Origin: JAVBNU01 sp964617065
Lineage (GTDB): Bacteria; Cyanobacteriota; Vampirovibrionia; Gastranaerophilales; Gastranaerophilaceae
Direction: 5' to 3'
Length of the DNA: 34,724 bases
NCBI GenBank assembly: GCA_964617065.1
Contig: CAZTVM010000007.1
Span: forward strand, 1 to 34,724
In this document: positions 14,168 to 21,784 of the stretch, piece after piece
Layout: each line of letters begins with the position of its first letter
How positions within the stretch are numbered: the stretch's first letter is position 1
Notes under the pieces: generated by a model
What the model was told of the DNA's origin: nothing
Database searches by the model: none
The model's input: only the letters and a program-made list of their open reading frames with translations
Made by a program: the position numbers and the translations under genes

Positions 14168-14205
14168 AAAAAAAGAGACTTACTCACTACGAAAAGCCTC
14201 TTTTT
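14168..14205 (-). terminator. intrinsic terminator of ftsZ
   Basis: Stem AAAAAGAGGCTT / AAGTCTCTTTTT with one G-T pair and a 12-base loop, followed by T on the minus strand, 19 bases beyond the ftsZ stop. It separates ftsZ from the korABCD operon. Confidence 0.8.
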
Positions 14206-14223
14206 AAAGTTTTTTATTTATAA

Positions 14224-15363
14224 CTAATTTTTGTTTTTTAAGAAATCAGGAATATCCAAAATCCCATTCAACTCTTTTGAAGTAGTACTTGTAGAACGAG
14301 AAGCCAAAGGCGCAGCAAAGAATTGAGAAGCATCTACTTTTGTCAAATCATCTTTAGTAAATTTAATTTCATTGTTTTTTAACTCAAAGCCTGTAGCGAT
14401 AACAGTAATCTGAATTTCACCTTGAATGCGCTCATCTATGACGGCACCAAACGTAACGACAGCATCTTCATCAACAGCGTCGTGTATAACTTTAGCAGCT
14501 TCACTGACTTCATGCAGTGTCATATCCGGACCGCCGGTAACATTCATAATAATACCGCAAGCACCGTTAATTGAAGTTTCTAACAACGGTGAATTTATAG
14601 CTAATTCAGCAGCTTCAAGTGCTCTGCCTTCACCGGCGCCTCTGCCTATACCCATAAGAGCCGAGCCACTGGCTTGCATCACAGCTTTTACATCAGCGAA
14701 ATCAACATTTATTAAGCCTGGGACTGTAATTATATCTGAAATACCTTGAACACCACGTAAAAGAACTTCATCGACAACTTGGAAAGCTTCTTTCAATGTT
14801 GTACGACGTTCAACGACCTCAATCAATTTTTGGTTGGGGATAACAATAAGTGCGTCAACAGTTTCTTTCAACTTTTCTAAACCTTGCATAGCTTGGTTCA
14901 AACGTCTTTTGCCTTCAAAATCAAATGGTTTTGTGACGACGCCAATAGTCAAAGCGCCAAGTTCTTTAGCGATTTTGGCAACGACTGGTGCTGCGCCTGT
15001 ACCTGTACCGCCACCCATTCCTGCAGTAATAAAGACCATATCAGCGCCATCTAGAGCTTTCATTATGTCGTCTCTGGTTTCTTCAGCTGATTTCTCGCCT
15101 TTCGATGGGTCACCACCTGCACCTAAACCATTTGTAAGTTTTGTGCCCAATCTTATTTTATTAGGGGCTGTGGACATTTCCAACACTTGGACATCAGTAT
15201 TCATTGTCCAAAAATCAACGCCTGACAATCCTGATTTTATCATTCGATTTACGGCATTTCCGCCACCGCCACCGATACCTATTACTTTTATATTAGCAGG
15301 ACTGATATTTGCTCCATTTTCGTTGTATTGCTTCCCGAAAATATCTGTTCCAAAATTTTCCAC
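14224..15363 (-). CDS. ftsZ: cell division protein FtsZ
   Basis: Tubulin-like GTPase that forms the Z ring. 379 aa, starting with GTG behind AAAGGGGA. GGGGGNAVN at 31-39, the tubulin signature GGGTGTG at 118-124, and T7 loop NVDFADVKAVM at 219-229 with the catalytic aspartates. A Ser/Thr linker (about 345-367) precedes the C-terminal peptide LDIPDFLKNKN (369-379), the site for membrane tethers and other partners. It stands alone: no ftsA, ftsQ or mur gene is adjacent, as is usual in cyanobacteria. It has its own promoter and terminator. Confidence 0.97.
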   Translation of the reverse strand: MENFGTDIFGKQYNENGANISPANIKVIGIGGGGGNAVNRMIKSGLSGVDFWTMNTDVQVLEMSTAPNKIRLGTKLTNGLGAGGDPSKGEKSAEETRDDIMKALDGADMVFITAGMGGGTGTGAAPVVAKIAKELGALTIGVVTKPFDFEGKRRLNQAMQGLEKLKETVDALIVIPNQKLIEVVERRTTLKEAFQVVDEVLLRGVQGISDIITVPGLINVDFADVKAVMQASGSALMGIGRGAGEGRALEAAELAINSPLLETSINGACGIIMNVTGGPDMTLHEVSEAAKVIHDAVDEDAVVTFGAVIDERIQGEIQITVIATGFELKNNEIKFTKDDLTKVDASQFFAAPLASRSTSTTSKELNGILDIPDFLKNKN

Positions 15364-15409
15364 TGTCGTTCCCCTTTTCGTCTAATATTTTTGATACATT
15401 TCTTCTTAC

Positions 15410-15438
15410 ATTCTATTTAAAAATTTTACAATAGTAAA
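15410..15438 (-). promoter_or_regulatory. ftsZ promoter
   Basis: Minus strand TTTACT (15433-15438), a 17-base spacer and TAGAAT (15410-15415), about 47 bases upstream of the GTG start. The spacing is ideal, with 4/6 and 5/6 matches. Confidence 0.5.
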
Positions 15439-15504
15439 GGAAAACCAAACAAAATATTATAGAATCTTAATAAAAATATACTAATTGTAATTACATTGTT
15501 TTAT

Positions 15505-15858
15505 TTATTTATTTAAAATTTCCTCTATTTTTGCTAAAAAAGTCCCAACTTGAATGGGTTTCGTAATGTAGTCTACATGATTAAAATGTTCAACCTTGTC
15601 TATTTCTTCTTGACGAGCGTATGCAGATACTATTATAATCGGGAAGTTTTTTTTAATTTCTGCCAATACGGCATAACCGTCTTTTTTAGGCATTTGTATA
15701 TCTAGCAGCATTAAGTCGAAGTCATTTGTGGCAACCTCTTTCAACGCTTCCTCACCGTCGTAAACCTTTGTAATTTCGTACCCTTTTAACGACAAAATAT
15801 CGCTCATTAATTTCATATTAAGCTCATTATCTTCGGCAATTAGTATTTTCTTTGTCAT
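15505..15858 (-). CDS. single-domain response regulator (CheY-like receiver)
   Basis: 117 aa, only a receiver domain. Acidic pocket Glu9-Asp10, phospho-acceptor Asp53 (LLDIQMP), Ser78 and Lys100 (KP) are all in place. No DNA-binding output domain. It lies 2 bases downstream of a histidine kinase, so it is the likely partner. A strong ribosome site (GAGGAGG) precedes the ATG. The output could be protein-protein signalling or phosphorelay; no target is visible in the window. Confidence 0.92.
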   Translation of the reverse strand: MTKKILIAEDNELNMKLMSDILSLKGYEITKVYDGEEALKEVATNDFDLMLLDIQMPKKDGYAVLAEIKKNFPIIIVSAYARQEEIDKVEHFNHVDYITKPIQVGTFLAKIEEILNK

Positions 15859-15860
15859 TT

Positions 15861-17132
15861 TTACCTCCTCGGCAATTCAATGATAAATTTTGTACCTTCG
15901 TTTATTTTACTTTCTATTTTTATGTCGCCGTCATGCAGTTTTACTAATTCTCTTGTAATAGTCAGCCCTAAACCGGTTGAGCTTTCTTTTTTAGTTGAGG
16001 TGTTCTCCAACTGAACAAATTTTGCAAATATTTTACCGTAATATTTTTTGTCGATACCGATACCGCTATCTTTCACCCATAGTGTAAGTTTGTGTTTGTT
16101 ATCTTTCAGTCCTATTTCTATACTGCCGGCTTTTGGTGTAAATTTTATTGCGTTACTCAGCAAATTAAATAATATTTGTTGTAATTTTTGGTAGTCGCCG
16201 CTGTAATGTACATTTTTATCTGTGTTTATAGTTATTTTTATTTTCTTTTTTTCAGCTAACGGCGTAATAATGTTAACCACTTCTTTTGTTAATATGTCAA
16301 AATCAATATCTGTTTTGTTAAGCGTCATCGCATTCGATTCAATTTTTGAGATATCTAAAATTTCGTTAATCATCCCCAATAAATGAATTGCTGAAATATG
16401 AATATCTCCGACGTATTCTGATTGTTTTGGGTTAAGCTCTCCAAAAAACTTTTCTTTCAAAACCTCTGTAAATCCTAAAATAGCGTTCAAAGGCGTCCTT
16501 AGCTCATGAGATATATTTGCAATAAATTCATTTTTTGCTTTATCTGACTCTAGGATTTTTTTGTTTTGTTCTTTTATAGTTTTGTAGGCTTGTGCTTTTT
16601 CTTCTATATCGTCTTGTAGAACTTTAAATTGTATTCTAAAAACATCAAATAATTCGTTGTCTTTAATTGCATAAGCGCAAACAGAACTGTATGATTTTAA
16701 AATATTTTCATCTACTTCTTCAAATTTACGTTCTTTTCTTGCTAATAAGATAAATCCAAAAATGGTTGAGCGGATAGTCAAAGGTGAAATTATATAATAA
16801 ACATTTTTTTCTTTGGTGTTTAAGCCTAATTCCTGGGCTAAACTATATGATACATCAAAATTTAAAAAAGCATTTTCGAAAAGTTCTTTTTTTACACATT
16901 TTGACAAGTTGATATAATTACGCAAATTGGCAAAATTGTCTGTTTCATCATTATTAGTTCTATATCGAATATTTAGCCTATCCGTATTCAAATACAGCAA
17001 AAGCCCCGACTCATAATCTAAAACAGTACGAAGTTCACGAAATAAAGTTTCGATAGCAACTTCGACATTGTCAGTTGTATCGAGTAATTTCGGGAATTTT
17101 TCTAATGCCAGTTTATATTTATTTTCACTCAT
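15861..17132 (-). CDS. cytoplasmic GAF-containing sensor histidine kinase
   Basis: 423 aa, no membrane helix, so a soluble sensor. Residues about 10-160 form a GAF-like domain. A coiled coil (165-200) leads to the HisKA dimerisation domain with phospho-His209 in FIANISHELRTPLNAILGF. The ATPase domain has the N box with Asn327 (LLSNAIKFTP), G1 DSGIGI 355-360 and G2 GLGL 387-390. The signal is unknown. No Shine-Dalgarno precedes the ATG at 17132; TAGAAT at -12 to -7 suggests a leaderless mRNA. The gene is followed at once by its receiver partner. Confidence 0.93.
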   Translation of the reverse strand: MSENKYKLALEKFPKLLDTTDNVEVAIETLFRELRTVLDYESGLLLYLNTDRLNIRYRTNNDETDNFANLRNYINLSKCVKKELFENAFLNFDVSYSLAQELGLNTKEKNVYYIISPLTIRSTIFGFILLARKERKFEEVDENILKSYSSVCAYAIKDNELFDVFRIQFKVLQDDIEEKAQAYKTIKEQNKKILESDKAKNEFIANISHELRTPLNAILGFTEVLKEKFFGELNPKQSEYVGDIHISAIHLLGMINEILDISKIESNAMTLNKTDIDFDILTKEVVNIITPLAEKKKIKITINTDKNVHYSGDYQKLQQILFNLLSNAIKFTPKAGSIEIGLKDNKHKLTLWVKDSGIGIDKKYYGKIFAKFVQLENTSTKKESSTGLGLTITRELVKLHDGDIKIESKINEGTKFIIELPRR

Positions 17133-17144
17133 TCTGTTATTCTA
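17132..17144 (-). promoter_or_regulatory. -10 element giving a probable leaderless start of the histidine kinase
   Basis: On the minus strand TAGAAT (17139-17144) lies exactly at -12 to -7 of the ATG at 17132. There is no ribosome site, and the -35 region (TTCCGT or TTTCCG) is poor. Confidence 0.4.
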
Positions 17145-17180
17145 TAACATTTTATTTACTTACGGAAATTTTGTTACAAT

Positions 17181-18128
17181 TTATAATCTAAACTTAACAA
17201 CTGAGTTAGAAGCTTGCTCTGAAACGTACAATGAGTTGTTATGATAAAGCAGTGAATACGGTTTGAGTACACCTGTTTTATAAATAGATACATTCCCTGA
17301 CTGCGTTATTTTCAAAATATTATCTTTGTTGTAATTTGCAACGTATAAATTACCTAAAGAATCACAAGCCAAACCGATTGGACCATCTATCATTGTATTT
17401 TTAGAAAATAACTTATTGATACCATTTGGATTAACTTTATAGACAGCATTATCAGCAAAGCTTGAGACGTATACATTCCCTGCTGAATCTTTCGCTATAC
17501 CTGTAGGCGAATTATACTTGCTGACAAGCGTTTTTGTCTTATCTACATAACCTCCTGATGGAGTTCTTGTCACATCCATCGGATGAGTTGCAACTTTGTC
17601 GGTTGTTTGAGCTTGCTGAACTTGTTGGGTTTGTTTTTCTGCTTGTGCTACTTTTTTTTCTGCAGCTGCCTTATCTTTTTGTATTTTTAAAATTTTATTT
17701 TTTAAATTTTGGGCTTCAGCATGTTCCTTAGTCCCTTCGGGGATAGAGTTTAGACATTCTAATGCTTCTTTGTCCATACTCATTATGTAATATATGTCAG
17801 CTATCCTACTAATAGCTTCATAATCCTCGGGGTTAAGGGATACGACCTCCTCGTAAGCTTGTAATGCAGTTGGGTAATCTCCGGCATGCTCATAAATACT
17901 TGCGATATTATAATAAGCATCTGTGAATTCCGGATCATAATAAACTGCGCTGCTAAAAGATTTTAAGGCATTTTCAAAATCGCCTTGGTTAGAATATTGC
18001 AATCCTTGATTGTATGCTGCTACCGCTTCATCGCTTGCTGATTCGACAGCTGAAACGGGGTAGCTAAAACACACGACAGCGACTGCGCAAACAGCTATGA
18101 GCTTCCAGATACTAATTCTTTTTATCAT
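17181..18128 (-). CDS. exported protein with TPR repeats and an NHL-like beta-propeller
   Basis: 315 aa. Signal peptide 1-27 (KRISIWK, then a hydrophobic core, cleavage after VSA). Three TPR units follow at about 34-135 (AYNQGLQYSNQGDFENALKSF and so on), then a Lys/Gln-rich coiled coil (140-178). The C-terminal part (205-315) has repeats of the form SPTGIAKDSAGNVYVSSFADN and GPIGLACDSLGNLYVANYNKDN, typical of NHL/SMP-30-like propeller blades. Only about three blades are evident, so the propeller may be incomplete or assembled from several chains. It is a probable periplasmic scaffold; function is unknown. It lies 1 base after gatA with its own ribosome site (AGAGGTAA). Confidence 0.8.
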   Translation of the reverse strand: MIKRISIWKLIAVCAVAVVCFSYPVSAVESASDEAVAAYNQGLQYSNQGDFENALKSFSSAVYYDPEFTDAYYNIASIYEHAGDYPTALQAYEEVVSLNPEDYEAISRIADIYYIMSMDKEALECLNSIPEGTKEHAEAQNLKNKILKIQKDKAAAEKKVAQAEKQTQQVQQAQTTDKVATHPMDVTRTPSGGYVDKTKTLVSKYNSPTGIAKDSAGNVYVSSFADNAVYKVNPNGINKLFSKNTMIDGPIGLACDSLGNLYVANYNKDNILKITQSGNVSIYKTGVLKPYSLLYHNNSLYVSEQASNSVVKFRL

Positions 18129-18129
18129 T

Positions 18130-19596
18130 TTATTTTACCTCTGCTATTTTTTTATGAAACTCCGTGTTTTTTTCAAAATTATATGCAATATTCAGTAAAT
18201 TTTCTTCTTTTAATGTCGGCGCCATGAGCTGCAACCCTATAGGCATTCCGTCACAGTCATAACCGCATGGCAAACTGATAGCAGGTATGCCTGCAAGATT
18301 AGCCGTAATTGTACCTATATCCGTTAAATACATACTTAGTGGGTCGTCTACTTTTGAGCCTATTTCAAAAGCTGTGTTAGGGCATGTTGGTGACAAAAGC
18401 ACATCAGCTTTTTCAAACGCTTTATCGAAATCATTTTTTATCAATCTTCTCAACTGTTGAGCTTTTTTGTAATATGCATCGTAATAACCCGAACTAAGTG
18501 CGTATGTACCAAGCATTATACGACGTTTAACTTCATCGCCAAAGCCCTCTGCTCTTGTTTTTGTGTACATTTCTATCAATGTCTTTGCTTCGTTGTTTCT
18601 CTTTCCGTATTTTACACCATCATAACGAGCTAGATTAGAGCTGGCTTCAGCGGTTGCAATAATATAATACACTCCGATTGAATACTTTAACAATGGCAAG
18701 GAAACCTCTACGATTTCAGCGCCTAGAGATTTATATACAGCAATAGCATTTTTTACCGATTTTTGAACATCAGAATTTACGCCATCACCTAGTAATTCCT
18801 TGATTACACCTATTTTTTTGCCTTTTATCTCATCAGTGAAAGATTTAGAATAAGCTGGCACAGCCAAATTTAATGAAGATGAGTCTTTTGTGTCATATCC
18901 ACTGATTGCTTCTAACAACATCGCTACATCCTCAACACAACGTCCGAAAGGACCTATTTGGTCTAGCGAGGAAGCGAACGCTATTAAGCCATAACGAGAA
19001 ACTCTGCCGTAGGTAGGTTTTAAACCGACTATACCACAGAAACTTGCAGGTAAACGAATACTTCCACCTGTATCAGAACCGAGTGAAACCGTCGCTTCAC
19101 ATGCAGCAACGCATGCAGCGCTGCCTCCTGAACTACCGCCCGGCACTTTCGACAAATCATGAGGATTGTGAACATTTTTAAAGGCTGAATTCTCATTAGA
19201 CGAACCCATCGCAAATTCGTCCAAATTCGTTTTCCCTATAATCGGAATTAGATTTTCCTTTAATTTTTTCGTCACTGTCGCATCGTAGGGCGATACAAAA
19301 TTTTCTAAAATTTTACTTGAAGCTGTTGTTTTATAGCCTTTCAAATTGATATTATCCTTCAATCCTAGTGGAATACCTGCCAAAAGGGGCAATGTTTCAT
19401 TGTTCTTTATCTTTTCATCAACTTTTTTTGCTGTATCAATAGCATAATCTACTGTATAAGAATTATACGCACCTATTTTTTCGTCTATATTATGCGCATT
19501 TTCAATCGTTGCATTTACCAGTTCCAGTGCACTCACGTCTTTGTTCAATAATGCTTTTCTTTGTTCAACGGCTGTTTTCTTTAATATTTCCTTCAC
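18130..19596 (-). CDS. gatA: Glu-tRNA(Gln)/Asp-tRNA(Asn) amidotransferase subunit A
   Basis: Amidase subunit that frees ammonia from Gln or Asn for the transamidation of mischarged tRNA with GatB and GatC. From GTG 19596 (AAGGAA 7 bases upstream) the protein is 488 aa; an in-frame TTG at 19602 with GAGGG upstream is the alternative. The Ser-cisSer-Lys triad is visible: Lys80 (PLGLKDN), Ser155 in the GGSSGGSAA block and nucleophile Ser179 in DTGGSIRLP. The region continues FCGIVGLKPTYGRVSRYG. gatB and gatC are not nearby, as is common in cyanobacteria. It is the first of a set leading to the TPR/NHL protein and the two-component pair. Confidence 0.95.
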   Translation of the reverse strand: MKEILKKTAVEQRKALLNKDVSALELVNATIENAHNIDEKIGAYNSYTVDYAIDTAKKVDEKIKNNETLPLLAGIPLGLKDNINLKGYKTTASSKILENFVSPYDATVTKKLKENLIPIIGKTNLDEFAMGSSNENSAFKNVHNPHDLSKVPGGSSGGSAACVAACEATVSLGSDTGGSIRLPASFCGIVGLKPTYGRVSRYGLIAFASSLDQIGPFGRCVEDVAMLLEAISGYDTKDSSSLNLAVPAYSKSFTDEIKGKKIGVIKELLGDGVNSDVQKSVKNAIAVYKSLGAEIVEVSLPLLKYSIGVYYIIATAEASSNLARYDGVKYGKRNNEAKTLIEMYTKTRAEGFGDEVKRRIMLGTYALSSGYYDAYYKKAQQLRRLIKNDFDKAFEKADVLLSPTCPNTAFEIGSKVDDPLSMYLTDIGTITANLAGIPAISLPCGYDCDGMPIGLQLMAPTLKEENLLNIAYNFEKNTEFHKKIAEVK

Positions 19597-19682
19597 ACTC
19601 AATTCCTTACCCTCTTTGTCTAAGTTATTTTATTATATATTAAGCTTTATCAACAAGTCCAGTTTTTAATGTATGACTGTAA

Positions 19683-19853
19683 TTATTCTTCAACAATTGC
19701 AGCATTTACCGTTAAAAATCCATTTTCGACTTTTACAATTGCCCAACGGACGACCTCTAAATTTCTGTCTAAAAAATAATTTTCAATTTTTTCAGTAGTT
19801 ATTTCGTCCATTTGTTCAATGATAATGTTTTTATTAATAATTCTAGCAGTCAT
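19683..19853 (-). CDS. 56-aa hypothetical protein downstream of glmS
   Basis: Small frame starting 2 bases after the glmS stop (TAGTG-ATG), so probably translated by coupling. Composition is normal for a folded protein: an acidic/hydrophobic N-terminal half (IIIEQMDEITTEKIENYFLD) and a beta-like C-terminal half (VVRWAIVKVENGFLTVNAAIVEE). No known family recognised. It is followed by about 85 non-coding bases before gatA. Support is the tight spacing and plausible composition only. Confidence 0.5.
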   Translation of the reverse strand: MTARIINKNIIIEQMDEITTEKIENYFLDRNLEVVRWAIVKVENGFLTVNAAIVEE

Positions 19854-19855
19854 CA

Positions 19856-20392
19856 CTATTCGACCGTAACTGACTTAGCGAGATTTCTCGGTTGGTCAAC
19901 ATCTTTGCCTAAAAACTCTGCTATAAAATAAGCTAAAAGCTGTAAAACGACTGCAGTAAGTAATGGCGAAAGTATTTCAGACACGCTTGGGACTTTTAGT
20001 GTAAATTCAAACAAATCACGATTTTCTTGGTTATCTTCTGATGTTACCGCTATAAGGCGTGCATTACGTGCTTTTGCCTCTTGTGCATTAGAAAAAACTT
20101 TTTCATATACTGCACCCGGCATCATCACCGCTAAAACAGGCATGTGCTCATCTAACATCGCTATTGGTCCATGTTTCAATTCGCCTGCAGGATAGCCTGT
20201 TGCATTTATATAACTTATTTCTTTTAATTTCAATGCGCCTTCTAACGCTGTTGCGTAGTTTATCCCTCGTGCTATGTATATAAAATTTTTCATGCCAGAA
20301 AATGTTTTTGCACATTTTTTGATTTCATTTTTATTTGTGTCTAGCAAAACTTGCTCTAATTTTTGAGGCAACTCTATTATTTCTTTTTTCAT
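19856..20392 (-). CDS. glmS: GlmS C-terminal part (second isomerase half), after in-frame amber
   Basis: 178 aa from ATG 20392. Matches the C-terminal part of glucosamine-6-phosphate synthase: ALEGALKLKEISYI, GYPAGELKHGPIA, and the invariant end DVDQPRNLAKSVTVE, which carries the substrate-binding tail. It is in the same frame as the upstream glmS part; the two are separated by a TAG and 7 further codons. There is no Shine-Dalgarno before the ATG (an A/T-only leader), so independent initiation would be weak. Either translation reads through or reinitiates, or the amber is a mutation or sequence error in one continuous gene. Confidence 0.85.
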   Translation of the reverse strand: MKKEIIELPQKLEQVLLDTNKNEIKKCAKTFSGMKNFIYIARGINYATALEGALKLKEISYINATGYPAGELKHGPIAMLDEHMPVLAVMMPGAVYEKVFSNAQEAKARNARLIAVTSEDNQENRDLFEFTLKVPSVSEILSPLLTAVVLQLLAYFIAEFLGKDVDQPRNLAKSVTVE

Positions 20393-20413
20393 TTTTAATA
20401 AAAATTTACTAGT

Positions 20414-21703
20414 CTAAGTATTTTTAGTTTCGGCTAAATACAACGCCAAAAGATAAAAAGAAATAAGCTGTGCCGTATACGATTTTGTAGCAGCAACACT
20501 GACTTCCAATCCTGCATTTATAGGCACCAAGCTGTCTGCAATCCTAGCCATAGTCGAATCAGGGCGATTTGTCATTATCAATATATGGGCGCCTTTTTCT
20601 TTAGCTTGTTTCAATGCGGTAATTGTATCAGCCGTTTCACCTGACTGAGAAACGCCTATCACCAAATCATTTTTACCTGTAACCGTTCTTCTGTATATAT
20701 ATTCACTTGACGCTTCTACGTCTACAGGTATGCCTGTAAAATCTTCTATTAAATATTTACCGACCATCGCTGCATGAAGTGAAGTCCCACAAGCAATTAT
20801 TTCTATACGTTGTAGTTTTTTTAATTTTTCTTTATCGAGAGTTACCTCACTAAGTTTTATAGGTGTTTCTATATTTTGCAATTTTTCAAATAAAACATTC
20901 CTCACTACATCGGGCTGCTCATGTATTTCTTTTAGCATGAAATGTTTATACCCCATTTTGTTCAGTGCTAAAGGTTCCCATGGCAAAATTTCTACTTTTT
21001 TATTTATTTTATTACCGTTTAAATCAGTTACTTCAATATTATTTGCTGAAATAACACCTATTTCCTCATCATTTAAGTAAATAGCTTTTTTAGTATATTC
21101 AATAATTGCAGGCACATCACTCGCTACATAGTTTTCGCCTTCACCTAGACCTATAAGTAACGGTGCATTTTTACGTGCAACAACCAAGAGGTCAGGTTGC
21201 TCTTTATGCATTATACACAAAGCATAAGCGCCTTTTATTTGTTTCAGTGCATTACCAACCGCTTTAGGTAAATCTTTACATAATTCATACTCATAAGCTA
21301 TTAAATGTGCTATTGTTTCCGTATCTGTTTGGGACTTAAACTTTGAGCCTTTTTCTATTAAAATATTTTTCAATTCCTTAAAATTTTCAATAATGCCATT
21401 ATGAACTATAACCAAATTTCCACAATTACAACTATGAGGATGCGCATTAATTTCGTTTGGGATTCCGTGTGTCGCCCAACGTATATGACCTATCCCTGAC
21501 ACAGCATTCTCAATCTTTTCATTTTTTAATAAATCTTTCAAATGCTGCAACTTGCCTTGCGCTTTAAAAATCTTCATTCCCGACGAAGTATTCAATGCTA
21601 CTCCGGCTGAATCATAGCCCCTGTATTCAAGCTTACTTAAACCTGACAACAAAATCTCAACAATATGAGTGTTTTTACCTATATAACCTACTATTCCGCA
21701 CAT
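20414..21703 (-). CDS. glmS: glutamine--fructose-6-phosphate aminotransferase, N-terminal part ending in amber codon
   Basis: Makes glucosamine-6-phosphate from fructose-6-phosphate and glutamine, the entry to peptidoglycan and LPS sugars. 429 aa before TAG (20414-20416). N-terminal nucleophile Cys2 (MCGIVGYIG), then LEYRGYDSAGVA, HIRWATHG and HNGIIENF of the class II glutaminase domain (to about 215). The first SIS domain (about 285-420) has ACGTSLHAAMVGKYL and SQSGETADTI. Homologues continue about 180 residues further; that part is encoded in the same frame directly downstream (19856-20392). A strong ribosome site (GAGGGG) precedes the ATG. A TATAAT lies 37 bases upstream. Confidence 0.92.
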   Translation of the reverse strand: MCGIVGYIGKNTHIVEILLSGLSKLEYRGYDSAGVALNTSSGMKIFKAQGKLQHLKDLLKNEKIENAVSGIGHIRWATHGIPNEINAHPHSCNCGNLVIVHNGIIENFKELKNILIEKGSKFKSQTDTETIAHLIAYEYELCKDLPKAVGNALKQIKGAYALCIMHKEQPDLLVVARKNAPLLIGLGEGENYVASDVPAIIEYTKKAIYLNDEEIGVISANNIEVTDLNGNKINKKVEILPWEPLALNKMGYKHFMLKEIHEQPDVVRNVLFEKLQNIETPIKLSEVTLDKEKLKKLQRIEIIACGTSLHAAMVGKYLIEDFTGIPVDVEASSEYIYRRTVTGKNDLVIGVSQSGETADTITALKQAKEKGAHILIMTNRPDSTMARIADSLVPINAGLEVSVAATKSYTAQLISFYLLALYLAETKNT

Positions 21704-21739
21704 AGCCCCTCACCTATTCAATTACCATGCACACATTTT

Positions 21740-21768
21740 ATTATACAAATTCTGAAAATACAAATTAA
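21740..21768 (-). promoter_or_regulatory. candidate glmS promoter
   Basis: A perfect TATAAT (21740-21745, minus strand) lies in the 81-base gap between cimA and glmS, about 37 bases before the start. The -35 (TTAATT at a 17-base spacer) is poor. Confidence 0.4.
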
Positions 21769-21784
21769 GATTGTGTAAAGTTTA

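Noticed and set aside
20414..20416. UAG recoded as a sense codon genome-wide, explaining the glmS amber
   Set aside because: TAG is the normal stop of several genes here (queA, coaE, korA, the GlmS C-terminal part, the fliH-like fragment, the 46-aa gene), so general recoding does not fit. Local readthrough remains possible.
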